NCBI GenBank assembly: GCA_944739405.2
Contig: OX123190.2
Span: 23,968,807 to 24,032,806, forward strand
DNA from: Euclidia mi
Taxonomy: Eukaryota; Arthropoda; Insecta; Lepidoptera; Erebidae
Direction: 5' to 3'
Length of the DNA stretch: 64,000 nucleotides
Positions within the stretch are counted from its first letter, which is position 1. The number at the start of each line of letters is the position of its first letter. The position numbers were made by a program, and so were the translations under genes. The notes under the pieces are model-generated. The model was not told where the DNA came from. It saw only the letters and a program-made list of their open reading frames with translations, and ran no database searches. Positions 30,847 through 42,000 of the stretch are shown here, piece after piece.

Positions 30847-33800
30847 GCTGTTTATTAAATACTGTTCTCATGATCACATTTTAACTATTTAAATATTATA
30901 AACGATAAAAATTAAATATTAAAATGGGACCACGGAGGCCCACCGGCATCGGGCACAGGGACCAAGCTACCGGTGGTTAGGGCTCCAGAGAAAGGAACCT
31001 CCGTACGATGCGTGTCGTGTCCAGCAATACTGCCTTCTGTATAGAGGACTTGATCCAGCCGTCTAACGAGAGCCTCTTGAGGTGGTGGTCGAGGCTCTTG
31101 GCAATAAGACCATTTACGGTCACGACTATCGGTACAATGATCGCCGAGTCAACATCCCACATGTCGACAATCTCGTGAGCCAGGTCCAAATATTTCATTT
31201 GTTTATCTTTTTCGGCTTTCACGAGATTCTCGTCATGGGGTATGGTAACGTCGATAATCATTGCAAGGCGCTCTAATCGGTCTATCACCACTATGTCCGG
31301 CTTGTTAGCCACGATAGTTCTGTCAGTAATGATATACCGATCCCAATACAGAGTAGCACGACCATTTTCAAGAACTGGGTAAGGCACATACCTGTAGTAC
31401 GGTATTTCAGAGTCGACAAGTTGGTACTTTAAAGCAAGTTGCTGGTGGACAATCCTGGCTACTTGGTTGTGTCTATGCAAATATTCGCCGTTGGCAAGAC
31501 GAGAACAACCGGATACTATATGTCTGAGCAACTCACCAGGCTGGTGACATGCCCGACATATGTCGACCGTCCCATCCCTCAGAATATACTTCCGGTAGTT
31601 GTTCGTCATGATAACTTCGTCCATAATTGCAAACAAAAAACCTTCTGTTTCGGCGAAAAGATCGCCAAAACGCAGCCAGGACACCAACACCGATGCTGGA
31701 AAATCTACGTCGGGCCCATGCAAGGCCCGGTAAAATCGTCCATGCAGCTCTTTACCTTTCCATACCTCCCTGCGCTCCTCTACACCAAGTACGACAGGTT
31801 TGCGCCAGTTCTCTCTGGCCAGCGGGGTAAGCCCGCTGTCTACAGCGACCACATCTCGGTGCACACCCGCATCAGTGTGGAGAAAGTATTCTCTGAGATT
31901 GCACACCTCGCGATTGTAGAGGGTCTTGGCACTTAGGAAGCCACGACCCCACACTTACGCGGGATGTACAATCTCATCACCGACGAACGCGGGTGATGCA
32001 TCCGGTATGTCGTGAGCAGACAGCGGACTTTCCGATCCAAGGCGTCCAATTCTGTTTGAGTCCATCTGAGTATGCCGAAGGAGTACATTAAGACCGGCAT
32101 GGCCCAACCGTTACAGGCACGCACCTTATTTCCGCCTGATAAAAAGCTTTTTAAGGTTTTCTTCAGGCGGCCAAAGAACCGTACCTGCAACGCCTGTTTC
32201 ATGCCCGCGTCATCAATGCCTAATGCCTGCGACATACCCAGATATTTGTAGGTTTCAGTTGCAGAGAGTGATCTAAGTTGTGTGAAATCTGAAAGCTCAA
32301 TACCATCAGATTCCACACTCCTGCCTCGCTTTACATGCATGACCGCACATTTATCCACACCGAACTCCATCCTAATTGAATTACTAAAGTTTTCAGTTAG
32401 CTTCAGTAACTCAGTTAATTGGAGGTCAGTGGGGGCAAATAGTTTTAGGTCATCCATAAAAAGGAGGTGGGAAATAACCTGACCTCTACTCTGCAATCGA
32501 TAGCCTAGCCCTGAACTTTCGAGCAAAGTGCTCAGCGGGTTCAGTGCTAGGCAAAACCATAGTGGACTCAAACTGTCGCCTTAGAAGATACCCCGCTTGA
32601 TCTTTACAGGTACACCATACCCACAAGGCTGTCGGTATCCTGGATAGCGAAGCACCGTATTCCACTGCCCCATACATACCCTCAAGAGGGCGCACAGAGT
32701 TGCATCTACTTTGTACAGTTCCAGCACCCTCAAGAGCCACGTATGTGGCACAGAGTCATAGGCCTTCTTATAGTCTATCCAGCATGTCGCCAGATTCTTT
32801 CGACTACGGCGAACCTGTTGGCTAATGGCCATGTCGATAAGGAGTAGCTCCTTAGTACCACGTGCCCGGCTTCTACATCCATTTTGAGACTCAGATAAGA
32901 TATTATTGTTGAATATGTGTAGTGCCAATTTTGTTCTCAAAATGGATGTAAAAACTTTATACACCGTTGGTAGGCAAGTAATCGGCCTATAGTTCGTAGG
33001 CTCCGTGGTACTACCAGACTTAAAGAGCAGGTGAGTTACGCCAGTTGTCATAAAACTTGGCAGCGATCCTGAGTCCAGATGATCGCTTAACATCCCTAAT
33101 CCAGCCACCTTCTGTATGGCTGACGGGAGTCGACCATATGCTGCGCCAGAACGCAATCGTGTTCGCATCATCTGGTTGACACCCATCATCCACACCTGGT
33201 TCAGGTCGCTACCAATTCCTATAAAACAACTTCTCATCTCTTTGAAATGCGCGATTTTGGGCATATCGGTCAATCCTTTTTTTGTACCGCCTGATGCGAT
33301 TCGCCCACGCATAGATTTTCTGCTTCAGAAAGTCGATGCGTTCTGTGACCCGAGACGTATATTCTTGAGGACAAAGTCCTGTCCCCTTAAACGCCCGACT
33401 CACAAAACGCATCACTCTCGGGCGGGTATTGCCCGACCTGAAGCAGATAAGCTTGCCTATGAGTGACCTGGTCTCAGCAATACGACGCTCAATTCTACGC
33501 TGCCAAGCAGGGACGGCATCTCGAGGGCTAATAGTAATACTGTTTTGTATTTTAATATTAGCCACTCGACACGCCGCTACAGCCGCGCAGTATAGAATCG
33601 AGTGTGTATCACTAAGATTTTCACTAGTGTCTATGTAAGTAGGCAAGTGAATCCAGGGCACCCACAAGCGCCATATTTTTTCTATGCGTGGGGAAACGCG
33701 GCAGCCGGGGTTTGTTTTCTAAAGTAGCATACCGATATTCCCCAATAGCGCACTCCAAAGTACTCCTTATCTTATCTATGCATTGGGTACTTACTTGTGT

Positions 33801-34634
33801 ATCCCTGTATCCCTTCCTCGCCTTCTTCTTGTGCCCTGAGTGAGGCGTGCGATATTGGAGCCTCATTGTGTGTAAGAGGTGGGTTTTCAGGGATACCTCG
33901 CAAGTCTGAGCGTAGCCTCTCAAGTGCGTCGTCATCCAACAGGCGGCAGCGTTGAATGGCTCGCACTTGATCCGACAGTCGCTGTGCCGAAACATTAACA
34001 GCTGGTTCCAAGGCCTGAAACAGAGGCAGTAAGCGGTCACGGTACGCCGTAAGGTTGGTTCCTCCCTCTGTAGCCACAAAATATGCCCGCATGACGTTCT
34101 CATTCATCGATTGAGTCCATCTCATGCGGCGCACATCACCACCGGCAGCGGGGGCCCTGTTCGAAACCGGTGGGTCTCGGGGTCCCAAGCGTGACGGCGG
34201 CCGGTCTCTTCCCCGGCGGCGCGCTGGTGCTGGTGTCGTCGGCGGGGAAAAATACTCATCACTCGATGAGCTCGACGCCTCAGTAATGGCCGGCGCTGCT
34301 GGCGCCGGCGGCTGCAAGGTGGAGCTGAGTGACGAGTCCGGGGGTCTTAATTGTGCCGCTGCTCTGGCTCTGGTCAACATTTTTTCTTTGGTTTAATTGT
34401 ATTATTTACATTTACAATGTTTATGTTTTTGACGTCTGATGTCATCTTGCTTTCTTGATATTTTATATATTCTGTTTTCCTTTTTGGTTTTATAAAAAGT
34501 TTGCTCTGCTATTATTTATAGGTATACACAATATGGTTATTACTTAAGTAAGTATACAGCCTCCGAAATAATAAAATAAATTAATACAAAATTTATCAAA
34601 GAAAATGATGTTTGTTGACGTTCGGTGTTGCCAG
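30847..34634 (-). mobile_element. Dong-1: R4/Dong-type LINE with restriction-like endonuclease
   Basis: A single-ORF element on the minus strand, flanked on both sides by TTA/ATT tracts (30832-30846, 34635-34647). Its 5' end reads AACTGGCAACACCGAACG, and its 3' UTR is short (CCGGTAGCTTGGTCCCTG then AT-rich). One ORF, a C-terminal restriction-like endonuclease and insertion in TAA repeats are the known properties of Dong elements of the R4 clade. Homologous to Dong-2 (59930-63888), opposite orientation. Confidence 0.8.
30977..34380 (-). pseudogene. Dong-1 ORF: RT plus restriction-like endonuclease, broken
   Basis: The N-terminus (from MLTRARAAAQ, 34380) is Ser/Pro/Arg-rich, then has a helical, possibly DNA-binding block RMRWTQSMNENVMRAYF. 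RT motifs: TEPTNYRPITCLPTVYKVF, SQNGCRSRARGTKE, WIDYKKAYDSVPHTW, GDSLSPLWFCLALNPL and the catalytic LLFMDDLKLFA. The C-terminus has the zinc motif CRACHQPGELLRHIVSGC and the nuclease signature KPDIVVIDR with IIDVTIP (PD then 14 residues then D). A TAA at 32581 replaces the residue before GDSLSP, and frameshifts lie near 33700, 33250 and 31945. The enzyme would nick TAA repeats and reverse-transcribe the element RNA there. Confidence 0.8.
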
Positions 34635-34647
34635 TTATTATTATTAT
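34635..34647. repeat. (TTA)n tract at Dong-1 5' end
   Basis: Four TTA units between the Dong-1 5' end and the sequence leading to repeat B, matching the tract at the other end. Confidence 0.75.
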
Positions 34648-34667
34648 GAATGGACACATTTTTTTAT

Positions 34668-35386
34668 GTAAATGTGATTTTAAGTCTTTATCGAGCACGT
34701 GTGTGTGATGTATTCGCTAGAATACATCACAAGTATGTTGCAAATAAAATGCAATCATAACGTTGCATCGACGCACGGAACGACGCGCGCGCTTCTTGCC
34801 ATTAATTATTGACGTCTGTATGCTGCGCAACCACATCAAAACCATTGACATTGTAAATAGGTACGTAACACAGCTAGACCACACAGCTGTGTGGCGTAAT
34901 TGATTGGTCTGCACTGAATGTTCTAAACATTTTCTGTATTTTTAGACCATTCAGTGAACATTTAAGTTAACATTGTTGTATTCCGTTTATTCATTTTTGT
35001 TGTTTCAATTGAGTACTGTGCTGCAAAACTCTTGAAACTAGAAGTAGGTTAGGACTTTAGTGGAGCCTCGCTGATTATAACACGAACAGGTTAGCTCAAC
35101 CTGTAAAGTACTACCCTCTCAAACAATATTAAGGTAAAGTAACAGTATCTTCACTGTTTCGTTACGTTCGGTAACTGAGAGTACCGGAGGCTCCATCCTG
35201 TTTGCCTTCTCCCCCATCCCACTCCTCTTTTACTCCTTTTCCCATCCGGGTCGGCAACACACTTGTGACTCTTCTGGTGCTGCGGGGGTCTATGGTTGGC
35301 GGTAATGCTTACCATCAGGTGATCTGTCTGATCGTTTGCCTCCTATCACATAAAACGACATATTTTCTATTTATATATGTAAGTGA
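34668..35386 (-). repeat. repeat B, copy 2, main part
   Basis: Inverted copy of 28890-29609, split at 35386 by Gypsy-2. The last four bases, GTGA (35383-35386), are the Gypsy-2 target duplication; the remainder of the copy resumes at 42355. Confidence 0.85.
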
Positions 35387-35803
35387 TGTGACGTCACGTC
35401 GCGCCCCTGCGCCCGCGAGCTTCGCTACGAGTGACGCACAGCAGTGGGCCGCTCCCTCGCCCCCCTCCTCCTCGCCGGCCTTATAAATACCGGGGACACA
35501 CGAGGCTTCGCTCCTTTTTTTCTCCGGCCAACACCACCAAGCTGAGTACATCATCCGAAGACCTGTGAAGTGCCAACGGTGGACGTTGGCACTTCACAGC
35601 CCTGGATAATTGTCTCATCCGCTAATTTTAAGTGTCAGCTCATTTTGTATCGAATCGAATAACTAGAATTATAACGCGAGTTTAAACTTTCCTGGTGATA
35701 TTTTTTTATTTATTTCCCGTAAGTCAACCTAATTATCTCTCTTTCATTGCTCGGCGAGTGATCGATCCCGGCTACCACGTGGAAATCAATCACTCGTGCG
35801 ACA
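35387..35803 (+). repeat. Gypsy-2 5' LTR (417 bp)
   Basis: Starts TGTGACGTCACG and ends CGTGCGACA, identical at both ends to the 3' LTR. It holds a TATA-like box at 35481 and a perfect hairpin (arms 35563-35578 and 35584-35599) that is absent from the 3' LTR. A CRE-like palindrome TGACGTCA lies at the very start. Confidence 0.92.
35481..35488 (+). promoter_or_regulatory. TATA-like box in Gypsy-2 LTR
   Basis: TTATAAAT in a GC-rich context (GCCGGCC upstream, CCGGGG downstream), the likely core promoter for the genomic RNA. Repeated in the 3' LTR near 42047. Confidence 0.6.
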
Positions 35804-35804
35804 T

Positions 35805-35814
35805 TGGCGCCCAA
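35805..35814 (+). promoter_or_regulatory. Gypsy-2 primer-binding site candidate
   Basis: TGGCGCCCAA begins two bases after the LTR. TGG matches the tRNA CCA end, and the first eight bases equal those of tRNA-Lys-type sites; later bases do not match, so the primer tRNA is uncertain. Confidence 0.5.
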
Positions 35815-35860
35815 TAGAATTTTTAATTATATTTTTAAAACGTAAGTTGGCACTTTACAG

Positions 35861-36246
35861 GTGAGTGAAATAATTTCTTTTTCTCTTGTATATTTTTCTC
35901 CTGTGTGTGCATATATTCTGGTGTGGAGAATTGCGTACAGGTACAGTTTCTATCTATTTTAGCAATTTAACTGTGTAAATAACATAACGGTGATTTAATT
36001 AACGTCGGTCTAAAATCACGTTCCACCGCGGGCAGCGTGTCGAGCCGCCAACCGGTTCTAACCACTTAGCCGTTGAACTAACGAGCCTCGTGTTCGCGAA
36101 AAAATATTGTGATTCAACCTTTGAGTGACCTTTAAGAAATTTTTTTTTAATCCTTTACCAATCATCACACCATTGTATAATTTAGTGTATTTCAGCTTTT
36201 TTTAGCACGGTATTCGATTTTCTGGCGATATTTAATTTTTTTTCTA
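35861..36246 (+). promoter_or_regulatory. candidate intron in Gypsy-2 leader
   Basis: A consensus donor CAG/GTGAGTGAA starts at 35861, and a pyrimidine run with acceptor TTTTTTTTCTAG ends at 36246, just before the gag start at 36291. Splicing would shorten the leader by 386 nt without touching coding sequence. The call rests on consensus only. Confidence 0.3.
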
Positions 36247-36290
36247 GTGCCGGCGTAAATACTTAGATTTTCTATTATTGTTTTGTAATA

Positions 36291-37585
36291 ATGGCTTACA
36301 TTATAAATTTCTCATTATTAACTAAAGCGGAATTAGAATATGAGACCGCAATACGCGGCGTTTCAAAGCCTGACGATCCCCGCAAACAAATCGCTAAACT
36401 TTCAGTTAAAACTCCCTCAGAGGATATATTATCTTCACCCTTCCCACCAGAGGAGGATGTGGCTGAATTGGAAAAGTCGTTATTAAGATCAAATAAACAC
36501 TTATCTATGTTGGAAGCAAACTATACTTCCGAGCTTCAACAGAAAGTCGAAACCGTGCTACACCATTGTTTTCATCGACTGAATAGGGTGAATACCGGCA
36601 GTCTTGATATTAAAAAAATTGGGTCTGTGTGGAATAAATTTAATGACTTATATGCGAAATTACAATTAATCACGAGCCGTAATTCGCGGTCGGATTGCTC
36701 AGTGGCAGAGGGAAACATTTCCTATAATTACGACCGTAAGCTTTTTTCGGAATTAGGTAAATTCAAATTTAACGGTAAATCATGTGTAAGATCCTTTATT
36801 GAAAAAATTGATGAATTTATGTCCTGTAGATCTATTCCTCACGACAAGATGTTGTCTTTCGCTTTTGAAATATTTTCGGGTGACGCATTAGTTTGGTATC
36901 GTTCTGTTAAAAATAATGTAAAGACTTGGTTAGAACTTTGCGAACTCTTGAAACGAGATTTTAGTCCGCATAACTACGATTATCGGCTTATGACGGAGAT
37001 TCGTCAGCGCTCACAGGGCGAAAACGAATCAATAACTATTTACGTGGCAAAAATGCACGGTCTGTTTTCGCGACTTAGTTCTCCTATCGCTGATTCGGAG
37101 AAGCTAGAAATTTTGCTAAATAATATTAAACCTTGTTACACTAATTGTCTGCTCACTGCAAAGGTTGTTGATGTTGATAATCTGGTCGAAGTTTGTCGTC
37201 TTTTCGAAAATTACCAAAGTCGCAGTAAGCAATTTTCTGAACCGTGAAAGTTTCAAAGAATACTGTAGCACCCGATCTAGCGTATAATTATCCGTTTTCT
37301 AATTTTTCTTCAAACAAAAATGTTTACAATCATAATCACTTCAATAAATATAACTCTGTCGCTGATACATCGAGATACAAGTCTGTACCACAAGTTAACG
37401 CCGTATCAAGTACTTCTAATATAAATAAAAATTTTTGCGTGCGTTGTAGATTCAATTCGCACTCATTACGTAATTGCCGTCAGCCACACTACCTAATCTG
37501 TTTTAAGTGCGGCACAAAGGGTTTCAAGGTGTCAGACTGCCCCAATTGTAAATCTAAGTCAACCCCTACAGTTTCAAAAAACTAG
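36291..37585 (+). pseudogene. Gypsy-2 gag (capsid and nucleocapsid), one frameshift
   Basis: The first frame (36291-37247, 318 residues, MAYIINFSLLTKAELEYE) has coiled-coil and capsid-like parts (ELGKFKFNGKSCVRSFIEK, FEIFSGDALVWYRSVKN, LLKRDFSPHNYD, IRQRSQGENESITIYV), typical of Ty3/gypsy Gag. It ends in TGA at 37245, and the nucleocapsid follows in the -1 frame from 37241. The first zinc knuckle is normal (CVRCRFNSHSLRNC); the second reads CFKCGTKGFKVSDC, with Phe in place of His. No slippery sequence is visible at 37241-37247, so I read this as a one-base lesion. Gag ends at TAG 37583-37585, at a frameshift heptamer. Confidence 0.8.
37576..37582 (+). promoter_or_regulatory. Gypsy-2 gag-pol -1 frameshift heptamer
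   Basis: A AAA AAC, phased X XXY YYZ in the nucleocapsid frame (TCA AAA AAC TAG) and directly followed by the gag stop. A -1 slip enters the pol frame (CTA GTT AAC AAG). I see no strong hairpin within 10 nt downstream; a weak TAGTT/AACTA pairing is possible. Confidence 0.65.
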
Positions 37586-40500
37586 TTAACAAGGATTGTG
37601 GAAAATCAAATTATACAACTAATTGTAATAAAACAGAGTGGAATAATTGGTTGGACTTTTTAAAAAAATTCTTTAGTAGCTATCATATATCCTCAATCCG
37701 TAATTCTAAAGTAGAATATTTACCTTACGTTACTCTAAAATTAAACGGAATACCTACCACTGGTCTTTTAGATTCTGGATCTTGCGTTACAATTTTAGGT
37801 AATAATTTGCATAACTTATTTTTGAAAGACGATGTTTTGGATAAATCGAAACCTTTAAGGTTAATAACAGCTGGCGGCGAACGATTTGAGTCTTTGGGAT
37901 CGGTGTTTCTACCCTTTGAGTTTCAGGATAAATTGATTAACTTAGAAGTTCATGTTGTACCTGGGATTCAAATTTCCCTTATCCTTGGCATGGATTTTTG
38001 GCGAAGCTTTGGCCTATTTCCTAACAAATTAGAGTCTGTTTTGATTGTGAACAAGTCTGACGCTCAAGTAATGGAGTTGCAGGCAGTTCCCCCTAAACAT
38101 CTTGTTTCTTATGATCATCTTACAGTCGACCAGAGAGCTGACGCTGACAACATTATTTCTAAATTTACCGATATTTCAGACGAGAAGCGGGGTCTCGGTT
38201 GCACAAATATTATTTCTCATTCAATTGATACAGGTGATTGCCCCCCTATTCGGCAAAGATTTTATCACATGTCTCCCGATAAACAAAGAATTTTAATAAA
38301 GCATCTTGACGACATGCTCTCAGAGGATGTTGTTGAACGATGTGAAAGCCCGTGGTCAAACCCGGTCATTTTGACCCCGAAGAAGAATGGTGAACTGCGT
38401 TTCGGTTTGGACAGTCGTAAATTAAATTCCGTTACAAAAAAAGATGCTTATAGCTTGCCTTATATTTCGGAAATTTTAGATAATCTGAGAGATGCTAAAT
38501 ACTTGTCTAGTTTAGATTTGTCTAAATCTTTTTGGCAAACATTAATTAAAGAAGAGGACCGTTGCAAAACAGCCTTTTATATTCCTACGCGTGGCACATT
38601 TCAATTCAAAAGAATGCCCTTCGGTCTTACGAATGCGCCAGCTACTCAACAACGATTAGTTGATATTTTATTTTATGGTCCAGAATTTGAAAATAAGGTT
38701 TTCTGTTTTATCGATGACATAATCTGTATAACGTCCAGCTTCAACGAGCATATTACTCTTTTATTACGCATTCTTGATAAACTAAAAAGCGCTAATTTAA
38801 CAATTAATCTCGAAAAATGTCAATTTTTTAGAGATAAACTAAAATATTTAGGCTATGTTGTCGACTCTAGTGGATTGCATCCCGATCCGGATAAAGTAAA
38901 TTCAATGAAAAATGATTCCACTCCTTCTAATAGAAAAGAAGTACGCCGTTTTTTAGGCGCAGCCTCGTGGTACAGGCGTTTTATACCGAATTTTAGCTCT
39001 ATTGCTGCACCCTTAAATAAGTTAACATCTCAAAGTAAAAACGCACCTCCATTCTGTTGGACGACAGAGGCTAATGAGGCGTTTAATAACCTAAAGAATT
39101 GTTTGATTTCCTCCTCGGTGTTGGCTTGTCCTGACTACTCGCAACCGTTTGAAATACACTCAGATGCTAGCGATTTTGGACTTGGCGCGATCCTCTGTCA
39201 AAGGTTAAATGGTGAGGAAAGAGTCATAGCGTACTATAGCAAATCACTCACTAAGCAAGAAAAAAATTACAGTGCCACAAAGCGCGAGGCCCTGGCTGTT
39301 CTATCTGCTATAGAACACTGGCGTTGTTATGTTGATAATGGTAAAAAGTTTATTGTTTACACAGATCACGCTGCTTTGAAATGGTTCTTGACCTTAAATA
39401 ACCCTACTGGCCGGTTAGCCAGATGGGGAGTTCGCTTATCTTCCTATAATTTCGAAATACGTTATCGTCGGGGTTCCGATAACGTTGTACCTGATTTTCT
39501 GTCTCGCTCTTTACCCGTTTCTGCTATTGCTAATGATATAAATATAGATATTAATTCTAATCAGAATTTACCAGTTTCTACTAATGATCCTTGGTATTTA
39601 AATATCTATAAAGGCTGTTTAAGTTCTCCGACTTCCTTTGTTAACTATCAAGTAATAAACAATAAATTGTATTGTTTTAAAAAAAACATTAAACCCTCTC
39701 ACTAGAGAATTTCAATGGAAAGAGGTTATTCCGTCTGACCAAAGAATTGACATTCTAAGGGAGAATCATTCTTCGCCCACTGCTGGACATCTGGGTATTT
39801 TTAAGACATACAAACGTCTCGCACTTAATTACTTTTGGCCTGGTATGTACTCCGATGTTGTCAAGTTCGTCAGTTCATGTGAACCTTGTATCACCCATAA
39901 ACACCAAAATCACCCAAATTTAGGTCTAATGGGAAAACCCAAATCATGTCAAAAGCTCTTTCAGACGATTAGTATTGATTTGATTGGTCCATTACCTCCC
40001 AGCAGGAAACAAAACACTTTTATATTTGTGGTCAGTTGTTGTTTCTCTAAATATTGTTTACTTTTCCCCATTAAACGGGCAACTGCAGAAGTGATAACAA
40101 AAATTCTCGAGAAAAATGTATTTTTGGTGCATGGAATTCCATCTACTATTGTTTTGGATAACGGTAAACAATTTATTAGCGCAACCTTTAAAAGTATGTT
40201 GTCAAAATATAAAATTCCAAATTTGCATTTTACACCGTTGTATAATCCCCACGTTAACTCAGTTGAACGTTACAACAAAACCATTATGACAGCTATTTCA
40301 ACTTTCATAGAATCTGATCATCGAATCTGGGACACTCTAATCACTAAAGTTCAATTCGCCCTTAACTGCGCAGTTAGTGAGGTTACTGGTTATTCTCCTA
40401 ATTTCCTTGTTTTTGGTAGGGAGGTCATAACATGTGGTTCTCAGTATATTGATAAGGAATTTAATTCCGATATGGTGCTTGAACCACGGGACGGCTATGC

Positions 40501-40816
40501 CGAAACTTTAGGCTATTTATCTTCTATTTTTGAGAAGGTACATTCAGCTCTGTTGTCGGCCCACCAACGAAATTGTTCATCTTATAATCTTTGCCGTAAA
40601 CAGGCAGAATTCAATGACGGTGATATAGTTTGGCGCAGAACGTTTCTACTTAGTGACAAGGATAAATACTTTAGCAAGAAATTGGCGCCTAAATTTATTA
40701 AATGTAAGATTGCCTCAAAAAAATCACCTCTAGTATACAAACTTAACGACATGGCCGGAAAACCTTTAGGCGAATGGCACATCAAGGATTTAAAGTTGAT
40801 TAATTACAAAGAATAA
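37586..40816 (+). pseudogene. Gypsy-2 pol: protease, RT, RNase H, integrase (one frameshift)
   Basis: Protease: GLLDSGSCVTIL (DSG near 37768) and ILGMDF. RT: PIRQRFYHMSPDK, VILTPKKNGELRFGLD, YLSSLDLSKSFWQ, FKRMPFGLTNAPA and the catalytic FIDDI (38707). RNase H: IHSDASDFGLGAILCQ, REALAVLSAIEHW, YTDHAALKW. Integrase: zinc domain (NHSSPTAGHLG then CEPC), catalytic D-D-E in SIDLIGPLPP, VLDNGKQF and NSVERYNK, then a basic C-terminal domain ending at 40816. An eight-A run near 39676 carries one extra base relative to the integrase frame, so RNase H and integrase are out of register. Otherwise all catalytic residues look intact. Confidence 0.88.
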
Positions 40817-42000
40817 TAAAAGTATAAAAACAACAATGTAAGACGCATATCTATACAAAGTTATAATTACCTACATAATTATTTGTGAAGGCCAACAATG
40901 GTTCTTTTGTTTTCGAGTCGAAGCTCACAAGATAATGCATTGTGTTGTGTTAATGATTTATGTAAACATGCTAACATAAAATGAATAAATGTTTCAGTTA
41001 TAAATTGTAATAAAGTTTATTACATGTAATATTGTTACAAAGAATCTGTTGTTTAACTAACTATCAGTTATGGCTCAGTGGTTAAAAAGTTGTTGTCGGA
41101 TCGGTCTGTGGTTCGATTCTCGCATGTGTATTTTCTTTCCGCAAATCTATTTGTTGAAATGCATCTTAATTGGCGTATTGTTTTTCGCCGTGCCTTGTTC
41201 TGAAGTTCTGTTGTTATTCTTAATTCGGTATAAATTCCATAATCAAATTGTTATTATAGGTACTTTATAAACGATCATGGTGATTAACCGTGCGTCGCGA
41301 GCTCGGAACAGTTGAATAGTACCTACCATTTAGATCGTACCTACCTAGTTGTCGTTATGACGCACGCGCGTTCACTCAGCGACGCGCCGATAAATAAATG
41401 CCTAACTAATGATTCACCATTGTTTACATTCAAAAGGTGTTTACTGGTCGTGTTGTAGTTATTAATTAGAGCAAAATATTTATTAATTTCTTTCCTTTGA
41501 CATTGAGCGGTCCGGTCGTGTCTGCGGCTTATATTATTTTTGTTCATCTTTACGAAAAATCTGTTGTTATACCTAACTATATTCAAAAAGTTTACTTATC
41601 TAGTGGCAAAGGCCGAACCCAAGATTTATAAGTCGTAGGGCTAGATCAAGTTTCTTATATCTACAAATCATTATTACCTAATAATTACCCTAAGCGCTTC
41701 TCCATAGATTGTTATCTTTAATATATCTATTACACTGGCCTCGGCATTTACATGTAGGTATGTGTGATGAATTATGAATGATAAATGTTTATGTTCAAAT
41801 TCAGACTACCGTTGTACGCGTGAAGAATGCAAGCGTGGGTCATTATTATTTAGGTATCCTAATTAGCGTATAGGGTTGTCACTTGTTCAAGGTACTCATG
41901 CCCTTGTTTTCTCTAATTTCAGGGAGTATCTTCAGGGCTGCTACGCCCGTTGGGCTAGGGAATTTTCCTTAGGGAAAATCCCGGCCTAACGGGGGGGCTG
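40817..42000 (+). other. Gypsy-2 3' noncoding region
   Basis: No env-like frame: no long hydrophobic ORF, signal peptide or furin-like site. A tRNA-like unit lies near 41069. The last 65 bp include AGGGAATTTTCCTTAGGGAA (a short palindrome) and the G-rich CGGGGGGGCTG just before the 3' LTR, the likely polypurine tract. Confidence 0.6.
41069..41130 (+). ncRNA. tRNA-like sequence in Gypsy-2 3' region
   Basis: TATGGCTCAGTGGTTAAAA matches a Pol III A box (TGGCTCAGTGG) and, about 30 bp on, GTGGTTCGATTCTCGC matches a B box. The acceptor stem is not formed, so this is a tRNA pseudogene or SINE head rather than a tRNA gene. Confidence 0.45.

Noticed and set aside
39670..39705. Programmed frameshift within Gypsy-2 pol at an eight-A run
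   Set aside because: Reaching the integrase frame needs a +1 shift, not the -1 shift that A AAA AAC gives, and frameshifting inside pol is not expected; a one-base insertion is simpler.
40817..42000. Envelope gene in Gypsy-2
   Set aside because: No frame longer than about 70 codons and no signal peptide, cleavage site or membrane anchor pattern.
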